In this document: piece by piece, positions 1 through 13,200 of the stretch | Layout of the letters: every line of letters starts with the position of its first letter | Position numbering within the stretch: position 1 is the stretch's first letter | Assembly (NCBI GenBank): GCA_000934385.1 | Contig: KN880482.1 | Coordinates: 62,001-126,000, forward strand | From: Cylindrobasidium torrendii FP15055 ss-10 | Taxonomy: Eukaryota; Basidiomycota; Agaricomycetes; Agaricales; Physalacriaceae | Reading direction: 5' to 3' | DNA length: 64,000 nucleotides | The notes under the pieces: generated by a model | What the model saw: only the letters and a program-made list of their open reading frames with translations | Database searches by the model: none | What the model was told of the DNA's origin: nothing | Translations under genes and position numbers: made by a program

Positions 1-237
1 TAGTGGTTCCAGAGGACGTCCCAGGTCTAATGCGGAAGCTGTGAGCGCGATTGTCTCGAGCGGCAGGTCTGAGAACACGTCGCGCTTGATAGTGTCCATA
101 ATTGGGTTCTGCGGCTTTTCGTCGAGCCTTGGAATGAAAAAGCCATAATCCACGGGTTGCAGAGGCTCAAATGTATTGTATCCATAGAATTCCTCGTCGA
201 GTTCTTCGCACCAAGGAAAGGCGAATATCTTGGACAT
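1..237 (-). CDS. Unrecognised protein, N-terminal part, cut by the left edge
   Basis: An open frame of 79 codons runs from an ATG at 237 to the first base of the window without a stop, so the gene continues beyond the edge. The start reads MSKIFAFPWCEEL and is followed by an acidic and aromatic stretch, then a leucine-rich segment (SDLPLETIALTASAL) at about residues 56-70. That segment loosely resembles the start of an F-box, but too little is visible to claim it. The ATG lies 187 bases from the divergent start of the first ssSPT-like gene, so they may share a promoter. I do not recognise the family. Confidence 0.5.
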   Translation of the reverse strand, partial: MSKIFAFPWCEELDEEFYGYNTFEPLQPVDYGFFIPRLDEKPQNPIMDTIKRDVFSDLPLETIALTASALDLGRPLEPL

Positions 238-424
238 GGTCGTGATGGGAGATGGCAAGGTCGCGTTCGGCACGTGAACGCGATCGACGGATCAATGCTG
301 GTTCAAAGATGCTACTCCGGACTGGTTGTGTTGCCGATGCAATATATATGGTCCTGAGTGCTCGATTCTTGTTCTTTTCACCTGGAATCCCACCACCATC
401 CCCCCTCTAAGAGACGATTTTACG

Positions 425-859
425 ATGCCCCCTAGTGTGCGCCGACACGCAAAACCTGTTGTTCCAGGCAACAGAACGGACATCGTCAGCCGCCCCAAGA
501 GTGACTCCGCCGTTGCCCTTTGCCTCTGGCGGTGGAGAATTTGGCTAGAAACGACCTTCGGCATGTCTGTTCTCGAACCTTGGGAGCGGTTCCTCGTCCT
601 AGGAGTGCTTATCATTCTCGCGGCCCTCTTGGCCACCTACATCCCTTCACAGCTGGCGCGCGCTTCTGCCCGCATGGTCTACTACATTTATGGGCACGAG
701 GCAGACATGATGGGATACAGCCGTGGAGGGCCATCCCAGAAGTGGGCTCAGAGTAAACAGGCAAGCGTGGATGAGTTTACTATCGACACGGATCTGGCTC
801 ACCCTACATGCAGCAGTAATCATTGTACAACACCATGGAGATCCCAAATAACAAGGTGA
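425..859 (+). CDS. Serine palmitoyltransferase small-subunit-like protein, copy A
   Basis: The predicted 144-residue protein has, at about residues 27-47, a tryptophan-rich helix (LWRWRIWLETTF) followed by VLEPWERF and one hydrophobic membrane segment. The LEPWE motif next to a single membrane helix is the hallmark of ssSPT proteins, which bind and activate the serine palmitoyltransferase heterodimer (first step of sphingolipid synthesis) in the ER. The ATG at 425 is chosen because it starts the region alignable with copy B. The tail after about residue 105 is unlike copy B and polar; GTAAAC near 754 might start a 3' intron, so the true C-terminus is uncertain. It lies 428 bases upstream of copy B on the same strand. 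Family call by motif; function inferred. Confidence 0.7.
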   Translation: MPPSVRRHAKPVVPGNRTDIVSRPKSDSAVALCLWRWRIWLETTFGMSVLEPWERFLVLGVLIILAALLATYIPSQLARASARMVYYIYGHEADMMGYSRGGPSQKWAQSKQASVDEFTIDTDLAHPTCSSNHCTTPWRSQITR

Positions 860-1287
860 TATATGGACATAGTAGCTGGTGCACCCAAAGAATAAGACAT
901 CCCTCGATAGTGTGCCCGCAATGACCTCGGCAAGAAAATAGCAAACCGTAAATATGACATTCGAATCGCTCTGATAAAATAATGAATTGATTACTCAACA
1001 CGTTCAAGGGCGATCTGGGCTAAGAACGGACACCGGGGGCTACTTGGCGCGTGAACGAAATCGCGACGCGACGCGACACGACGCGCGCGCAAGAAGATTT
1101 TGTTGTGGCTGCGCTCGTAGGCGCATTCAAATTGAGTGGCACCGGCCCAAGGCCCGCTCTCCGCCTGGCGCCATCCAATCATGGATGCCTGCCTGAACAG
1201 TGACCGTCACATCAATTTGTGCTCTCTTCACCGCCACCGGCCTTGTCATATACATTCCGTTCTCGCGACGCCAGCACGACCACTATC
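860..1287 (+). other. Spacer between the tandem ssSPT-like genes
   Basis: No gene was seen. The stretch should hold the 3' end of copy A and the promoter of copy B. It includes a short run of CGACG/CGCG units at about 1060-1090. No convincing TATA box was found. Confidence 0.5.
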
Positions 1288-1656
1288 ATGAGCGCCAACA
1301 CCCTACCCGAAATTCCGCGCGATGCTCGCCCTCATTTTGCATACACTCGCAAGCCTCAAAGCAATTCGGCGGTCGTGCAGTACCTATGGCGCTGGCGCAT
1401 GTGGTTGGAGACGACGTTCGCCATATCCATGTTGGAGCCGTGGGAAAAATGGCTCGTCTGCATTGTCGTTTTCACATCCGCGTTCCTCTTCTGGCTCGGC
1501 TCTGTTCGCTATATTCCTCGCGGCATCGTCACCATGTACAGTCACGCCGTCTACTATCTCTCGGGCCAGGAGGGAGAGTCGGCCTCGCTCGCGCTTCTCT
1601 ACACGCAGTGGATTAACGGAACAGCGGCGGACGTTGCGGGAAGCATAGAATTGTAG
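1288..1656 (+). CDS. Serine palmitoyltransferase small-subunit-like protein, copy B
   Basis: This 122-residue, apparently intronless protein shares the core of copy A: a basic and proline-containing start, then YLWRWRMWLETTF, then MLEPWEKW at about residues 51-58, then one hydrophobic membrane helix and YYLSGQEG. The arrangement matches ssSPT subunits, small ER membrane proteins that stimulate serine palmitoyltransferase and tune its acyl-CoA choice. The ATG at 1288 places the conserved block at the same distance from the N-terminus as in copy A. The two genes look like an old tandem duplication: the core is conserved, while the N-terminal 25 residues and the tail differ. Identification rests on the motif and topology, not on an alignment. 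Confidence 0.75.
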   Translation: MSANTLPEIPRDARPHFAYTRKPQSNSAVVQYLWRWRMWLETTFAISMLEPWEKWLVCIVVFTSAFLFWLGSVRYIPRGIVTMYSHAVYYLSGQEGESASLALLYTQWINGTAADVAGSIEL

Positions 1657-1978
1657 CACTCAGGTGCGTACTTGCTCAATACCTATGGAACACTTGTTGA
1701 CATATTCCCTTTAGATGCCTATTTGCTCCATGATACCACCGACGCTGGAATAGAGTTCATCGGCGCACACTACAAAATCCAAGTGATGATGTCGCAGCTA
1801 CGTTCCCTTCGAAGTGGATCCCGTCTATTCGTCCCTACATATCATACGTTTTTCTCGGAACCCGGATATCCTGAACCTAATCATTATGCAAATTACATTA
1901 TGCTATACGCAAGTGTTCACAAAAGTCCATACAACAGCGCGATCCGCCGACTACCGACTCCCGCACCAGCAGAGCAAC
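1657..1978. other. Convergent 3' region between ssSPT copy B and the LITAF-like gene
   Basis: No gene is recognised. Open frames here have no similarity that I can name and no clear splice partners. The stretch most likely holds the two 3' untranslated regions. Confidence 0.4.
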
Positions 1979-2540
1979 CTACTTGCACATACCCTCCTCA
2001 ATCACTTGGCTGCAGCGGGTACACTTGACACGGCGGTCCAAAAGGCAGAGTCCGACGCCGAGAGGGAACCAGAACACCGCGGCCAGGATGCCTGGATGAG
2101 TGTGTGAGCCCCAGACATACATATGTGCTGCGGTGTACACCACGTACCAAGCAACCCGTAATTGGTATGGGGAAGGTGGCCTGATTGGAGGCATATCATT
2201 TCTGGGTGGTCCGGGGGTAGAAGTGACATGACGGTCTCGCCTGTGACCGAGCTCTGATAACGATAGACAATGGGCTCTCCCATCGCTTGGACAGGTTGAG
2301 CGTGGTAGTTGGATGGCCCTGGCATTGTGTATGTGGGTGGCTGCTGAGCGAGGGTTGGCTTCTTCGCATCTTGGACCTCTGCTGAGAATGCTGAGATCAG
2401 TGTGCAGGCAGAGAATATTGCTAGCGTACCAGCGGGACCGGCAGAGACCTCGTCATAGGCAGGAGGAGCGTTATCCTGCAAAGGTCAGGAGCCAGGTCGA
2501 GTCCTAGAGAAAGAAAACTCACCATATCGTGGTAGGCCAT
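1979..2540 (-). CDS. LITAF/Brain-protein-I3-like membrane protein
   Basis: Four exons join into a protein of about 136 residues. Exon 1 is only 18 bases (MAYHDM); exon 2 begins DNAPPAYDE, giving a PPxY-type motif that can recruit WW-domain (Nedd4/Rsp5) ligases. A proline-rich middle leads to a C-terminal module: MICLQSGHLP, then a hydrophobic stretch (GILAAVFWFPLGVGLCLL) and DRRVKCTRC. A membrane-inserted hydrophobic patch next to a CxxC knuckle is the layout of LITAF and BRI3, small endosome/lysosome membrane proteins. The last intron (GTACGT..CCAG, near 2090-2145) is needed to join the hydrophobic patch in frame. The intron near 2400-2450 has alternative acceptors. The start is 243 bases from the divergent PRMT gene. 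Confidence 0.75.
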
Positions 2541-2589
2541 GGTAGAGTTGTGGGAGTGACTGTTGAGTGACTGAGCGAGCGAACGACAG

Positions 2590-2597
2590 CTTATATA
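2590..2597 (-). promoter_or_regulatory. TATA-like box of the LITAF-like gene
   Basis: On the minus strand the sequence reads TATATAAG about 50 bases upstream of the ATG at 2540. It is well placed for the LITAF-like gene and points away from the divergent PRMT gene. Confidence 0.45.
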
Positions 2598-2783
2598 TCC
2601 TCAGACTGTGTGACACCGACAGTGCCCTCAACTGCGCATCATAGCAAAGGTGGCTGTGTGTCCCCATATGGATTGTGATCGATCTCCTTATTCGCGATCA
2701 AATCAACAATTTCCACTCGCTGGTTTTTTCGAACCGCCACCTCTTCCCTTTCAACTTTTCCTCGTCCCCCCCCCCCTTACGAA

Positions 2784-4143
<1,360 letters not shown>

Positions 4144-5720
4144 GTTGCCTTCCCGCTCGTCCTTCCTCCTGGCGCCTCTAATGGGCGTCCAGGTCATAAT
4201 TGTGTTCCGTTTCTGTGCCGCCTTCACCATCATCGTTTTCAATTTCTCTTCTCTATGTATACCGCTCGCCTCCTCCGCGCGCGCGCTCCCTACGAAAATG
4301 CTCATGCGCTCCTTGGCAGGTATTAAACGTACCGTCCCACCCTGCTGTAATGATCTATAATTGCTGTTGTTGTGCTGTCATCACTGTGTGTATGTAGATG
4401 GGCCTGTACCAAATGTTACGACGTCTTCGACGCGCCGGCTCCCAGAAGCTTTTTGCGTTGCGTGCGAGGCTATCGAATGAGTTCGTATCTTGGGAGGTTG
4501 TTTTTGGGCTTCCCCTCTGCCGAGCGCAGTCTACACATACCATCTCTGGGCAGCACACACGAGTTTGAGAGACGGGATACTAGGATGCCTCAAGTTCAAC
4601 GACAACAGGGTCGGCCAGGCAATCACACTCAACTTTCCGTAAACGAAGAACAGTCAGATTCCTCAGGGTTAAGTATGTATAGGCCATTGCAATTGAGACT
4701 TTGAGTGGTATGTACTGGGTCTGCATCGAGATATCATATATCAAGCGTAACTAGTGTCAAGGGACGACGCCTCATTCAGGGAATAGTAGATGTTTACTAC
4801 GCGAATGTGCGTTCAATTGTCCTCTACCGCAGAAATCTGGCAGCCATGGGCCACTGGACGCACTACCAAATACACAGCGGGGTCACTTCGGTGACGCCGA
4901 ACTGCAGTGTCCAGACTCGGATCGTCGTTCGCTTCTTCGCTGAGGGCTTCTTCGTCGAATGTCGGAAAGTCGAGTTGAATTGAGATTGATGTAAGTAGCT
5001 GGCTAAACACCAGTTGTTCCGTGAATGCGTGCCAGATTGTCCGGCTGCCGCTCAAGTGCACGAATCTTAGAATGAGATAAGTTGGGCCTGATACAATGTC
5101 GTGCCACATAGGCTAGTGCCACAACTACGCGCAGATAGGGAATAACCTGCGCTCGACCTGTGCTATCACGACTTGAGACCGTTCGCAGTCACACGCTAGT
5201 ATTCCGAGGGAAGATTGCGAGCTCACGCGCTTACGGGTTAAGCAGAGCCAATCGTGGGTGGGGATTTCAAGGGAATGTCCACATAGATGGCCACTCCCAC
5301 ACACTGCCTCCGTCACGAGTGTGGAAGAAGCACAAGGACAAAATTTGCACATCGTTGATGGTGTGGAAAGCAAAGTATGATAGTTTCAAATACAGTCGCG
5401 AGTCGCAACCGTCAAAATTGATACGGCAAAGGTCGATCAGCCCTACGTGCGGGGCTGGGCCGGATTAAGAAGGTAGAGGTCGTTTTGACTGCCACCATCA
5501 CCCAGCCACTGAACCACAACGACGTCGCGACGAGTACGAGCGACGAGGTCCGTATGCAGACATACTGTGAGTCCTCCATAACAAAATTAGCAGCCATTAG
5601 CGACGTGTCGTGGGCGCAGTTTGCGCAGACCCCCGCTGACCGCAAAGGCAGAATACGTTTGGCCTATCTTTATCGGGCCACCAGTCCATAGACGTTTGAA
5701 CCAATCTAATCTACTGCAAC
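4144..5720. other. 1.5 kb without a recognisable gene
   Basis: Between the PRMT gene and the RhoGAP gene both strands carry only short open frames (under about 115 codons) with no family signature that I recognise. The first 200 bases are pyrimidine-rich and probably 3' UTR of the PRMT gene; the last few hundred bases probably hold the RhoGAP promoter and 5' UTR. An orphan gene or noncoding transcript cannot be excluded. Confidence 0.4.
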
Positions 5721-8700
5721 ATGCCCCGGGAGGCCAAAGCGCGCTCAGGCAGGCCTGACGGGACGAACGCAACAAAGGCGGCACCAATATTGAACGCCCC
5801 GTCGAGCTCGTCGTCCTCCGCGTCGACGACCGCAAATGTTCAAGGCCAGAATCAAACGGACATAACGATACCGGCTCACTCGGCGCATATAGTACATCCT
5901 CATGTTCGCAACCTGGTCAGCAACCCCTCTTCTCGGTCACGCTCTTCGTCTCTTGCCTTGATGGGCCAGCCAGTCAGTCGGTCTCCATCGCCTGCCGGCC
6001 CTCCAGCGACGTCTGGCTCGCCCCAACTGCACAGGGGCATCGCGGCAACCGGATTCAAACTCAAGAATGCTCTAGTTGGTCGTCGCAAGAACAAATCAGA
6101 GGACGTCACCAAGGCCTTTGCTGGCTCTGCCTCCGTTGACCAAGAGTATCACACCGATTCGGATGCCGCCCAGGTGAAGACTTCAGGTGCTGGGCGCTTC
6201 AAGAGAACTAAGTTGACGTTTCAGTTGGGTCATTCGGCGCTCAGTGGTGGTCGAAAGTCGGCAGATGAGGTAGTCTCTACACCCCCTCCGGTGCCCCCCA
6301 AGACCCCACCCAAAGTCGCCGTCTCACCGCCGCATGAATCTGGGCCACGAGGCTCCATCATTGCTGTCAGTCCGGGGATGTCTTCAGCGCTCAACTTTAT
6401 GCGGATGGATGACATCGAACGCGAACAAGATGCCCAAGCCAGGCGGCGTGAGGGGACCAAGGCTACCAAGGAGTCACAGGCAGAGAAGGAGCAATGGCGA
6501 AGGAGTGACTCTACCGTGAGCCACCACACGATCCGCCCTGGTGCTCAAGGCCCGCGCACTTCGCGCCCTGTGTCAATGGCAGAATCGGTCCAATCTATCC
6601 ACACCATCGTTCCAACGAGTAAACGCCTGAGTGCACTGCTCACGGACGCCGACTATGTGATGGCAGAAGAGGAGTTACCTCAAGAGGACGAGGACATAGT
6701 GTCCATCGAAACTCCTGTTCTCGTTCCCCAGCGTAGGCCTACGACTGCGTCCGCCAGCATCAAATCCAAGCATCGTCGGTCGATGTCCCTCAATCTCGGC
6801 TTCGCTCTTGGAAGGTTGCAATCACCCGCTCCACCGAGCTCCGCCCCGGCAGTTGTCACCGACACCAAGTTACCCTCGCGATCACTGGACGAGTCCCATC
6901 GTCCTATATCTCCATCTACTTCTACAGAGACCCCAGCGCTGTCCCCGACGTCTGCGAGTGGTTTTATTGCGCCATCGAATTCCAACGGGAATAATATTCG
7001 GGGACGCCTCGCCGCATGGTCTGCTACAAGTCATGCTGTCAACCCTTCACCAACACGCTATCCGTCCCCCGCACCGTCAGCCAGGTCTACCCGTCAACCT
7101 GCCATCAGCATAACCGGCGGATTTGGGATGGCAAAGCGTGCGGTAGAGAAGATGAACCGTGCTTGGGGAGGCTTCGGACACGGCAATGTTACCAACCATT
7201 CCAGCACGAGCATCAGCACTGCGCCATCATCCTATTCTGACCACCATCTCGCGCGCATCAACTCAAACCAATCCAGCAGTCTCAGCAGTCGCGCAGGGAA
7301 GAAATCGCGGCGGACGCCGGACGCACCATCAGGCGCTTGGAGTATCAATTCCGCCAGTTCATCAGCATCTGACAGGGATGGGTTCGGAGCACCCGTAGCA
7401 CCCTATCTAGGCCGGACATTGCGTGGGCCTTTACGTCCAAAGGGCACTGGGAGCGTGGTGTTCGGGCGCGATCTCAAGACGGTTACGCGGGAGGCTGGTG
7501 TTGGCAGACGTATCGACTTCAACTCTATCGACCTCGTCGCCTTGCTTGGCGCTCAACATGCATCCATTGTTGATAAAGAGGTGCTCCAGGCATTGGAGCA
7601 GCGAAGGCTACCCGCGTTGGTTGTCAGGTGTGCCCAACACATCATCCTATGGGGCATTCAAGAGGAGGGTCTTTTCCGGTACGTAGCTCATAGTCGAGCA
7701 AGACCTCCTGTCTCATCTCGCCTGTAGAGTCTCTGGGCGCTCCTCACATGTCAATAAGCTAAGAGCGGAGTTCGATACAGGTGAGTATCTGCCAATCATT
7801 GAGTTCGCAGCACTAAACATGCTGCATCAGGCGCTGACTTCGATATGACGGCCTGTTCTCCTGGTGAAATTGACCCTCATGCGGTTGCCTCCATTTTCAA
7901 GGCATACCTTCGCGAATGTAAGTTCCGGCGCTGAATTTGTCGCTTGGAAACTAACTAGCCCCAGTACCGGAGCCTATCCTGACGAGTGCACTCCTCCCGT
8001 ATTTCGAGGCCGCATTAAATCAGGAAAATGCGACCAACAAGGATGTTCAAGTGCTCGAGGAATTGGCACGAGGTGGTGCTTCGCGTCCAGGTCTCCCTTC
8101 TGGCCCCAGGCGGTCAACGCAGGCGTTACGGAAGCCACCCTCTCTGTCAACGTTAGCTATGCCTTCGTTCGCTGGAATGCGGCCGCCTTCGCGCGCGTTC
8201 ATCAACGCACTCAAAGCTCTTCTGCACCAACTGCCTGCAGAGAACAGGGACCTGATACAGACTGTCACGGAACTCATCAATGCAACCGCTCTTGACACCA
8301 AGGCGACAAAGATGCCACTCAGCAATCTTTTGCTGATATTCTGCCCCAGTTTAAACATGAATCCCCCGTTGTTGAAGGTTCTATGCGAGTCAGAAGCTAT
8401 CTGGGATAGTACGCCAATAGAGTCACCTGTGCTTGACATCAAGAGGTCGAGCATAATCCTCGACATGGCATCACCGGCCCAACAAAGCTCAGAGAACGAC
8501 ACCATCGCTGTTCACCGCCCCTCGCTGGACAGTAGCATCCATTCTAATAGTAGTAGCTCAGTCGATGAGCATGGTCGTATCGCGCGTCCGCGCCCACAGG
8601 GACCCCGCCGCCATCCCGCTACGTATCGTACGATCAATCAGTCCCAACGGTCATTGGCGTCTTTGGATTCGAGGTCTACAATGGACGACACTTCTTCGTA

Positions 8701-9583
8701 CTCAAACAATTCTCCGATTCCACACTCTCCTTCTCGCAACGGCCTCTCATCTCCGCCTCTTTTGTCTTCGTCTTCCGTAGAATCGCTGGCAACCCCAGAA
8801 AGCTCCTCAGTCAATCCCTCCATGTCGTCCATTCCATTCACAAACGACCCTTATACCAAGAACGGACCTGTCTCGTCTCCTTCAGTGGCTAGTAGCACAT
8901 CCGACCTGCCGTTAAAGGAGCGCCAAATCAGTGGACCTATTCACTTCCCTACGCTATCGGCCGGTGACGAGGCTCGCAGTGTCAACCCTCGTCGGTCAAT
9001 ACCGTTGTTGGCCTTCCCAGGTCGCTCGTCTGATAGCCCGCCTTTAACTCGCCATCGCATGAAAAAGCCGTCGCTGACACTGCTTTTCAAGCGTTCAGCA
9101 TCTCCGTTGCAGGCGTCGCCGTCGTCGGGCCGCCCATATATCTCCAGCCCATACCTTCAGACACATTCAGCCTCGGAATCATCTCTGTCTTCGCCAGTAT
9201 CTGCTACCCGGACCGCCTTGGAACCCCCTATTCTTAACACCACTATCGAGTCTTCCCCACTTCGTGAAGACCTGGGGCTGCCATGCAGTCCACCCGCTGC
9301 ATCGGCAATGCCGGCGGAGAGTGCACCAGAGGAAAAAGTTAAGACGCGCCCACGCTCTGGTTCCACTCCCATCGCAGATCGCTATAGGGCATCTTCGAAT
9401 CCTTTGCCAGCCGAGTCGTCTCCTTCGCACCTTCGTCCTCACGTTACACGCAACTTTAGCAAGTCCTCGGGGTCGTCCAACCATTTGGGGTTAATGGATG
9501 ATGGGGACCGAGAGGATTGGACGCAGAGCGTCTTGTTGGCGGCAGATGGAGACAGCACAAAGTGGTCGTTCTCGATGATGTGA
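5721..9583 (+). CDS. RhoGAP-domain protein with long serine/proline-rich flanks
   Basis: Exons at 5721-7678, 7728-7780, 7831-7917 and 7965-9583 join in frame to 1,238 residues. The first 570 or so are low-complexity Ser/Pro/basic sequence with phosphosite-like SPS and RRSMS repeats. The RhoGAP domain starts near VFGRDLKTV (about residue 575): EEGLFRVSGR is the arginine-finger motif, followed by YLRELPEP and a helix PLSNLLLIFCPSL. The family accelerates GTP hydrolysis by Rho/Cdc42/Rac. The domain is interrupted after LPEPILTSALLPYFEAA by a roughly 50-residue Ser/Pro insert. The C-terminal 350 residues are again disordered. Intron 1 splits the codon of the catalytic arginine. No PH, BAR or LIM domain is visible, so the target GTPase is not indicated. 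Confidence 0.9.
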
Positions 9584-10208
9584 GTGCGACGGGAGACATA
9601 TATAGTACCTTTCCATATTAACTATTCATCCACTGCTTTGCATTGCTATTATTCCATCTCATCCATATGTATTCTTCATTCATCAGCGGCGTGTGCGGGT
9701 TGCGCCACGACTATAATCCAGTAGAACTGCTTGCTGCTATATTACTTATACACTGGCTTGTGGATCAAGGACGCTTAGTAAATTCAAATGTGTTAGGTTG
9801 TCGTTCAGCTTGATTATTCTGTAAGTATGATACAATAAATTGGAAGCTTTCTTTGTGCGCGTCATTGCAAGTATGACGCACGGTTATCGCGGTATTGGAC
9901 GCGTCGCGAAACGCAGGGGATGATCGTGTTGGCCGATAACGCGAAGGCGACGCGCACTGCTGCCACCGCAAAGAGGAAGTCGTTGTTTCTCTCTCGCTGT
10001 GCGCGACGCTCTTGCGGTAGATTTCATAGTATATGTCAGAATATCTGCAAAATTATTTGGCCCGACCAAACACGATTACTACTTAAGGGACATATCCGCG
10101 CGCGATCAGCCATGATGCAACTCTGAACGCGTCGTTCATTTCCCCGTAAACTCCAGGCTTCCCCATATCGCCCCCATCTTCTCTTCTTTCATCTCCACAT
10201 CGACCACC
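9584..10208. other. Intergenic region, RhoGAP 3' end and GH63 promoter
   Basis: No gene seen. AT-rich sequence after the RhoGAP stop fits a 3' UTR. A pyrimidine-rich stretch at about 10135-10200 directly precedes the GH63 start, which is typical of basidiomycete promoters. Confidence 0.4.
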
Positions 10209-13200
10209 ATGGCCTCTGCAGTCAAGAAGACGCAGGAGAAGATCTTTCGCGGGGCTGGTGCCGACGCATCGACGCCGTCTTCAGAACGCGAGCCAGGGCT
10301 GACGATTAACATTCCAAAGCCTGCGGCGAACTCGCCTATCCCGCCTCCAAAGTCAAGGCCTGATGCAGCGCAGCAGGAAGGCGGCGAGTCAGGCCCCGAG
10401 CAAACGCCCTACCGCGACCGGCTCGCCGCTAAGCAGGGGGATGAGTACATCGGTGTTGAGCGATATCGCCTTGAGCAGGATAACGCCAAAGAGCGCCATT
10501 GGAAGCGATGGGGCCCATACTTGAGCGACCGACAGTGGGTGAGTGCAGCTTTGTCTATTTCTCTTGCATCTTGAGATCTGACCGCGTGTATGCGCTTTTT
10601 TCCTAGGCTACCGTGCGCGAGGATTACTCTGCCAATGGAGACGCCTGGAGCCATTTCCCCCACGAGCATGCTCGCTCTCGCGCATACCGCTGGGGTGAGG
10701 ACGGTATCGCAGGTATCTCGGACAACCACCAGCGCCTCTGCCTCGCAATGTCCTTCTGGAACGAGGAAGATCCCATCCTCAAAGAGCGCCTGTTTGGTGT
10801 TACTGGCCACCAAGGTAACCACGGCGAGGACGTCAAGGAGTTGTACTACTATCTCGATTCGACCCCGACGCACTCGTACATGAAATTCCTCTACAAGTAT
10901 CCCCAGCGTCGTTACCCTTACGAGGAGCTCGTGTCGGAAAACCAAAAGCGCGACCGCAATGTTTCTGAATATGAGATCATGGACTCTGATGCCTTCGATG
11001 AGGACCGTTATTGGGATATATTCGTCGAGGTACGCACGTCATTTCTGCAATTTGACTTTTTACTTACCCTGCTTTCTGTAGCACGCGAAAGATGAGGACG
11101 AGCCCGAAAACGTCTACGTCCGCATCACTGCCTACAACCGTGGTCCGGATCCTGCCAACTTGCATATTATCCCGCAGTTCTGGTTTCCTAACACTTGGTC
11201 ATGGCCTCTCGAGAAGCCACCCATGCCGTCGCTCACCGCATCGTCTCGTCATGGTGTCAACTGTATTACTGCCAAGCACCCAGAGCTGCAGAAGACCCAT
11301 CTGTACTGCTTGCCATCTCCGCCTCCGGTCAGCCCGTCAGGCCAGTTTGTTGGCGACCCGGATGACGTTGTTGAGCCCGACCTTCTCTTTACTGAGAACA
11401 ACACCAACTTTGCCCGTCTTTATGGAGGCAACAATGACTCGCCCTACGTCAAGGACGCTTTCCACGACCATATTATCCCGTCCCATCGTCCTCCTGCATC
11501 GGACTCGAAGGAGGAGTTCTTCTCTCAACGTATTCGCACGCGTACCGCCTCCTCGTTTGGCGCACCACAACCCGACGAACCTGAACAGGGTCCCGTCACT
11601 CCTTTCCCTCTGGGCACCTCATATGTCAACCCCAATAAGGCAGGAACAAAGTCAGCCGCCCACTACACATTCCGCGATGTCCCAGGACAAGGTGGTTGCG
11701 CCGTCGTCCGTCTGAAGATGACTCCGCTGTCGGCGCGGAAGGATCCTAGTGTTATGGACGAGGGAATTTTCGACGACACTGTTGAGGCTCGGCGCCAGGA
11801 GGCAGATGAGTTTTATAACTCGTTTGTCTTTGGACCCATCTCGGACGATCTCAAGCAGATCATGCGTCAGGCCTATGGCGGTATGCTGTGGACTAAACAG
11901 TTCTATCAGTTCATCCAATCCGACTGGCTCAAGGGCGACCCTGCGCAACCTACTCCTCCGCCTGAAAGGAAATGGATCCGCAACAAGGACTGGCGTCATC
12001 TGCACATCGCAGATATCCTGTCTATGCCTGATAAGTATGTCCTTTCCGTCTCCATTCTGCATCTACTCATCTTACGCCAGATGGGAATACCCATTCTTCG
12101 CTGCGTGGGACACTGCATTCCACTGCATTCCCCTCGCTGTCGTTGACCCCGCATTTGCCAAGAAGCAGCTCGACCTCCTCACCCGTGAATGGTACATGAA
12201 GCCTGATGGTCAGATTCCTGCATACGAGTGGAACTTTGGCGACGTCAACCCCCCGGTACATGCTTGGTATGCCTTACTCTACGGTCCAGTCTACCCGTCT
12301 AACGCGATCTTAGGGCAACCTTCCGTGTCTTCAAAATCGAGAGGAAGCTTCACGGCCATGAAGATCTTGCGTTCCTAGAGCGTGTCTTCCAAAAGCTGTT
12401 GCTGAACTTCACTTGGTTTGTTTCGATATGCCTCGCTTCAACGTTGCTGATCGTGCAAAAGGTGGGTAAATCGCAAAGACGAGGGCGGGAACAATATCTT
12501 CGAGGGTGGTTTCCTTGGTCTCGACAACATTGGCCTCTTCAATCGTTCAGAGCCCTTGCCTACCGGTGGTGTCCTGCGCCAGGCTGATGGTACTGCATGG
12601 ATGGCCTTCTACTGCTTGAACATGTTTGTGGCTGCATCTGCAAAAACCATCTCCGTCTAAATTTCGTTTCAGGTTGAACATGGCCCTCGAGCTTGCCAAG
12701 CATAATCCCGTCTACGAGGACATTGCGTCCAAGTTCTTCGAGGTATGCTTATAATGCGCATTCACAATGCATTACTCAGCAAGCCGATTTCTAGCATTTC
12801 ATCTTCATTTCCGACGCCATGACCTACCACAGCGGCGAATCCGACATCAGCTTGTGGAACGAGGAGGAAGGGATGTATTTCGATGTTATCGAATTCGGCC
12901 CCGGAAACTCGAAGCAGCTTCCCGTCCGTAGTCTTGTTGGTCTCATCCCCTTGTATGCCACCATGGTCCTCGAGCCCGGTGTCCTCAATCGCTTCCCTGG
13001 CTTCAAAAAACGCATGGAATGGTTCCTCGACAACCGCCCCGAACTATCCAACCGCAATATGGCGAACATGAAGGGTTTGCCGCTCGTTGTTCCGGTAACT
13101 TGCGAAACTAAAGTGATTCTGCAGCTCGCGGAAAGGGTGAACGTCGCTTGCTTGCACTAGCTAGCAAGGAGAGACTGGTCAAGATTTTGGAGAAAATGCT

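Noticed and set aside
326..424. An upstream extension of the first ssSPT-like gene
   Set aside because: It has a non-ATG start and no similarity to copy B; the ATG at 425 gives the usual size.
1063..1090. CGACG-rich run as a regulatory element
   Set aside because: It is a simple repeat in a GC-rich spacer with no known binding motif.
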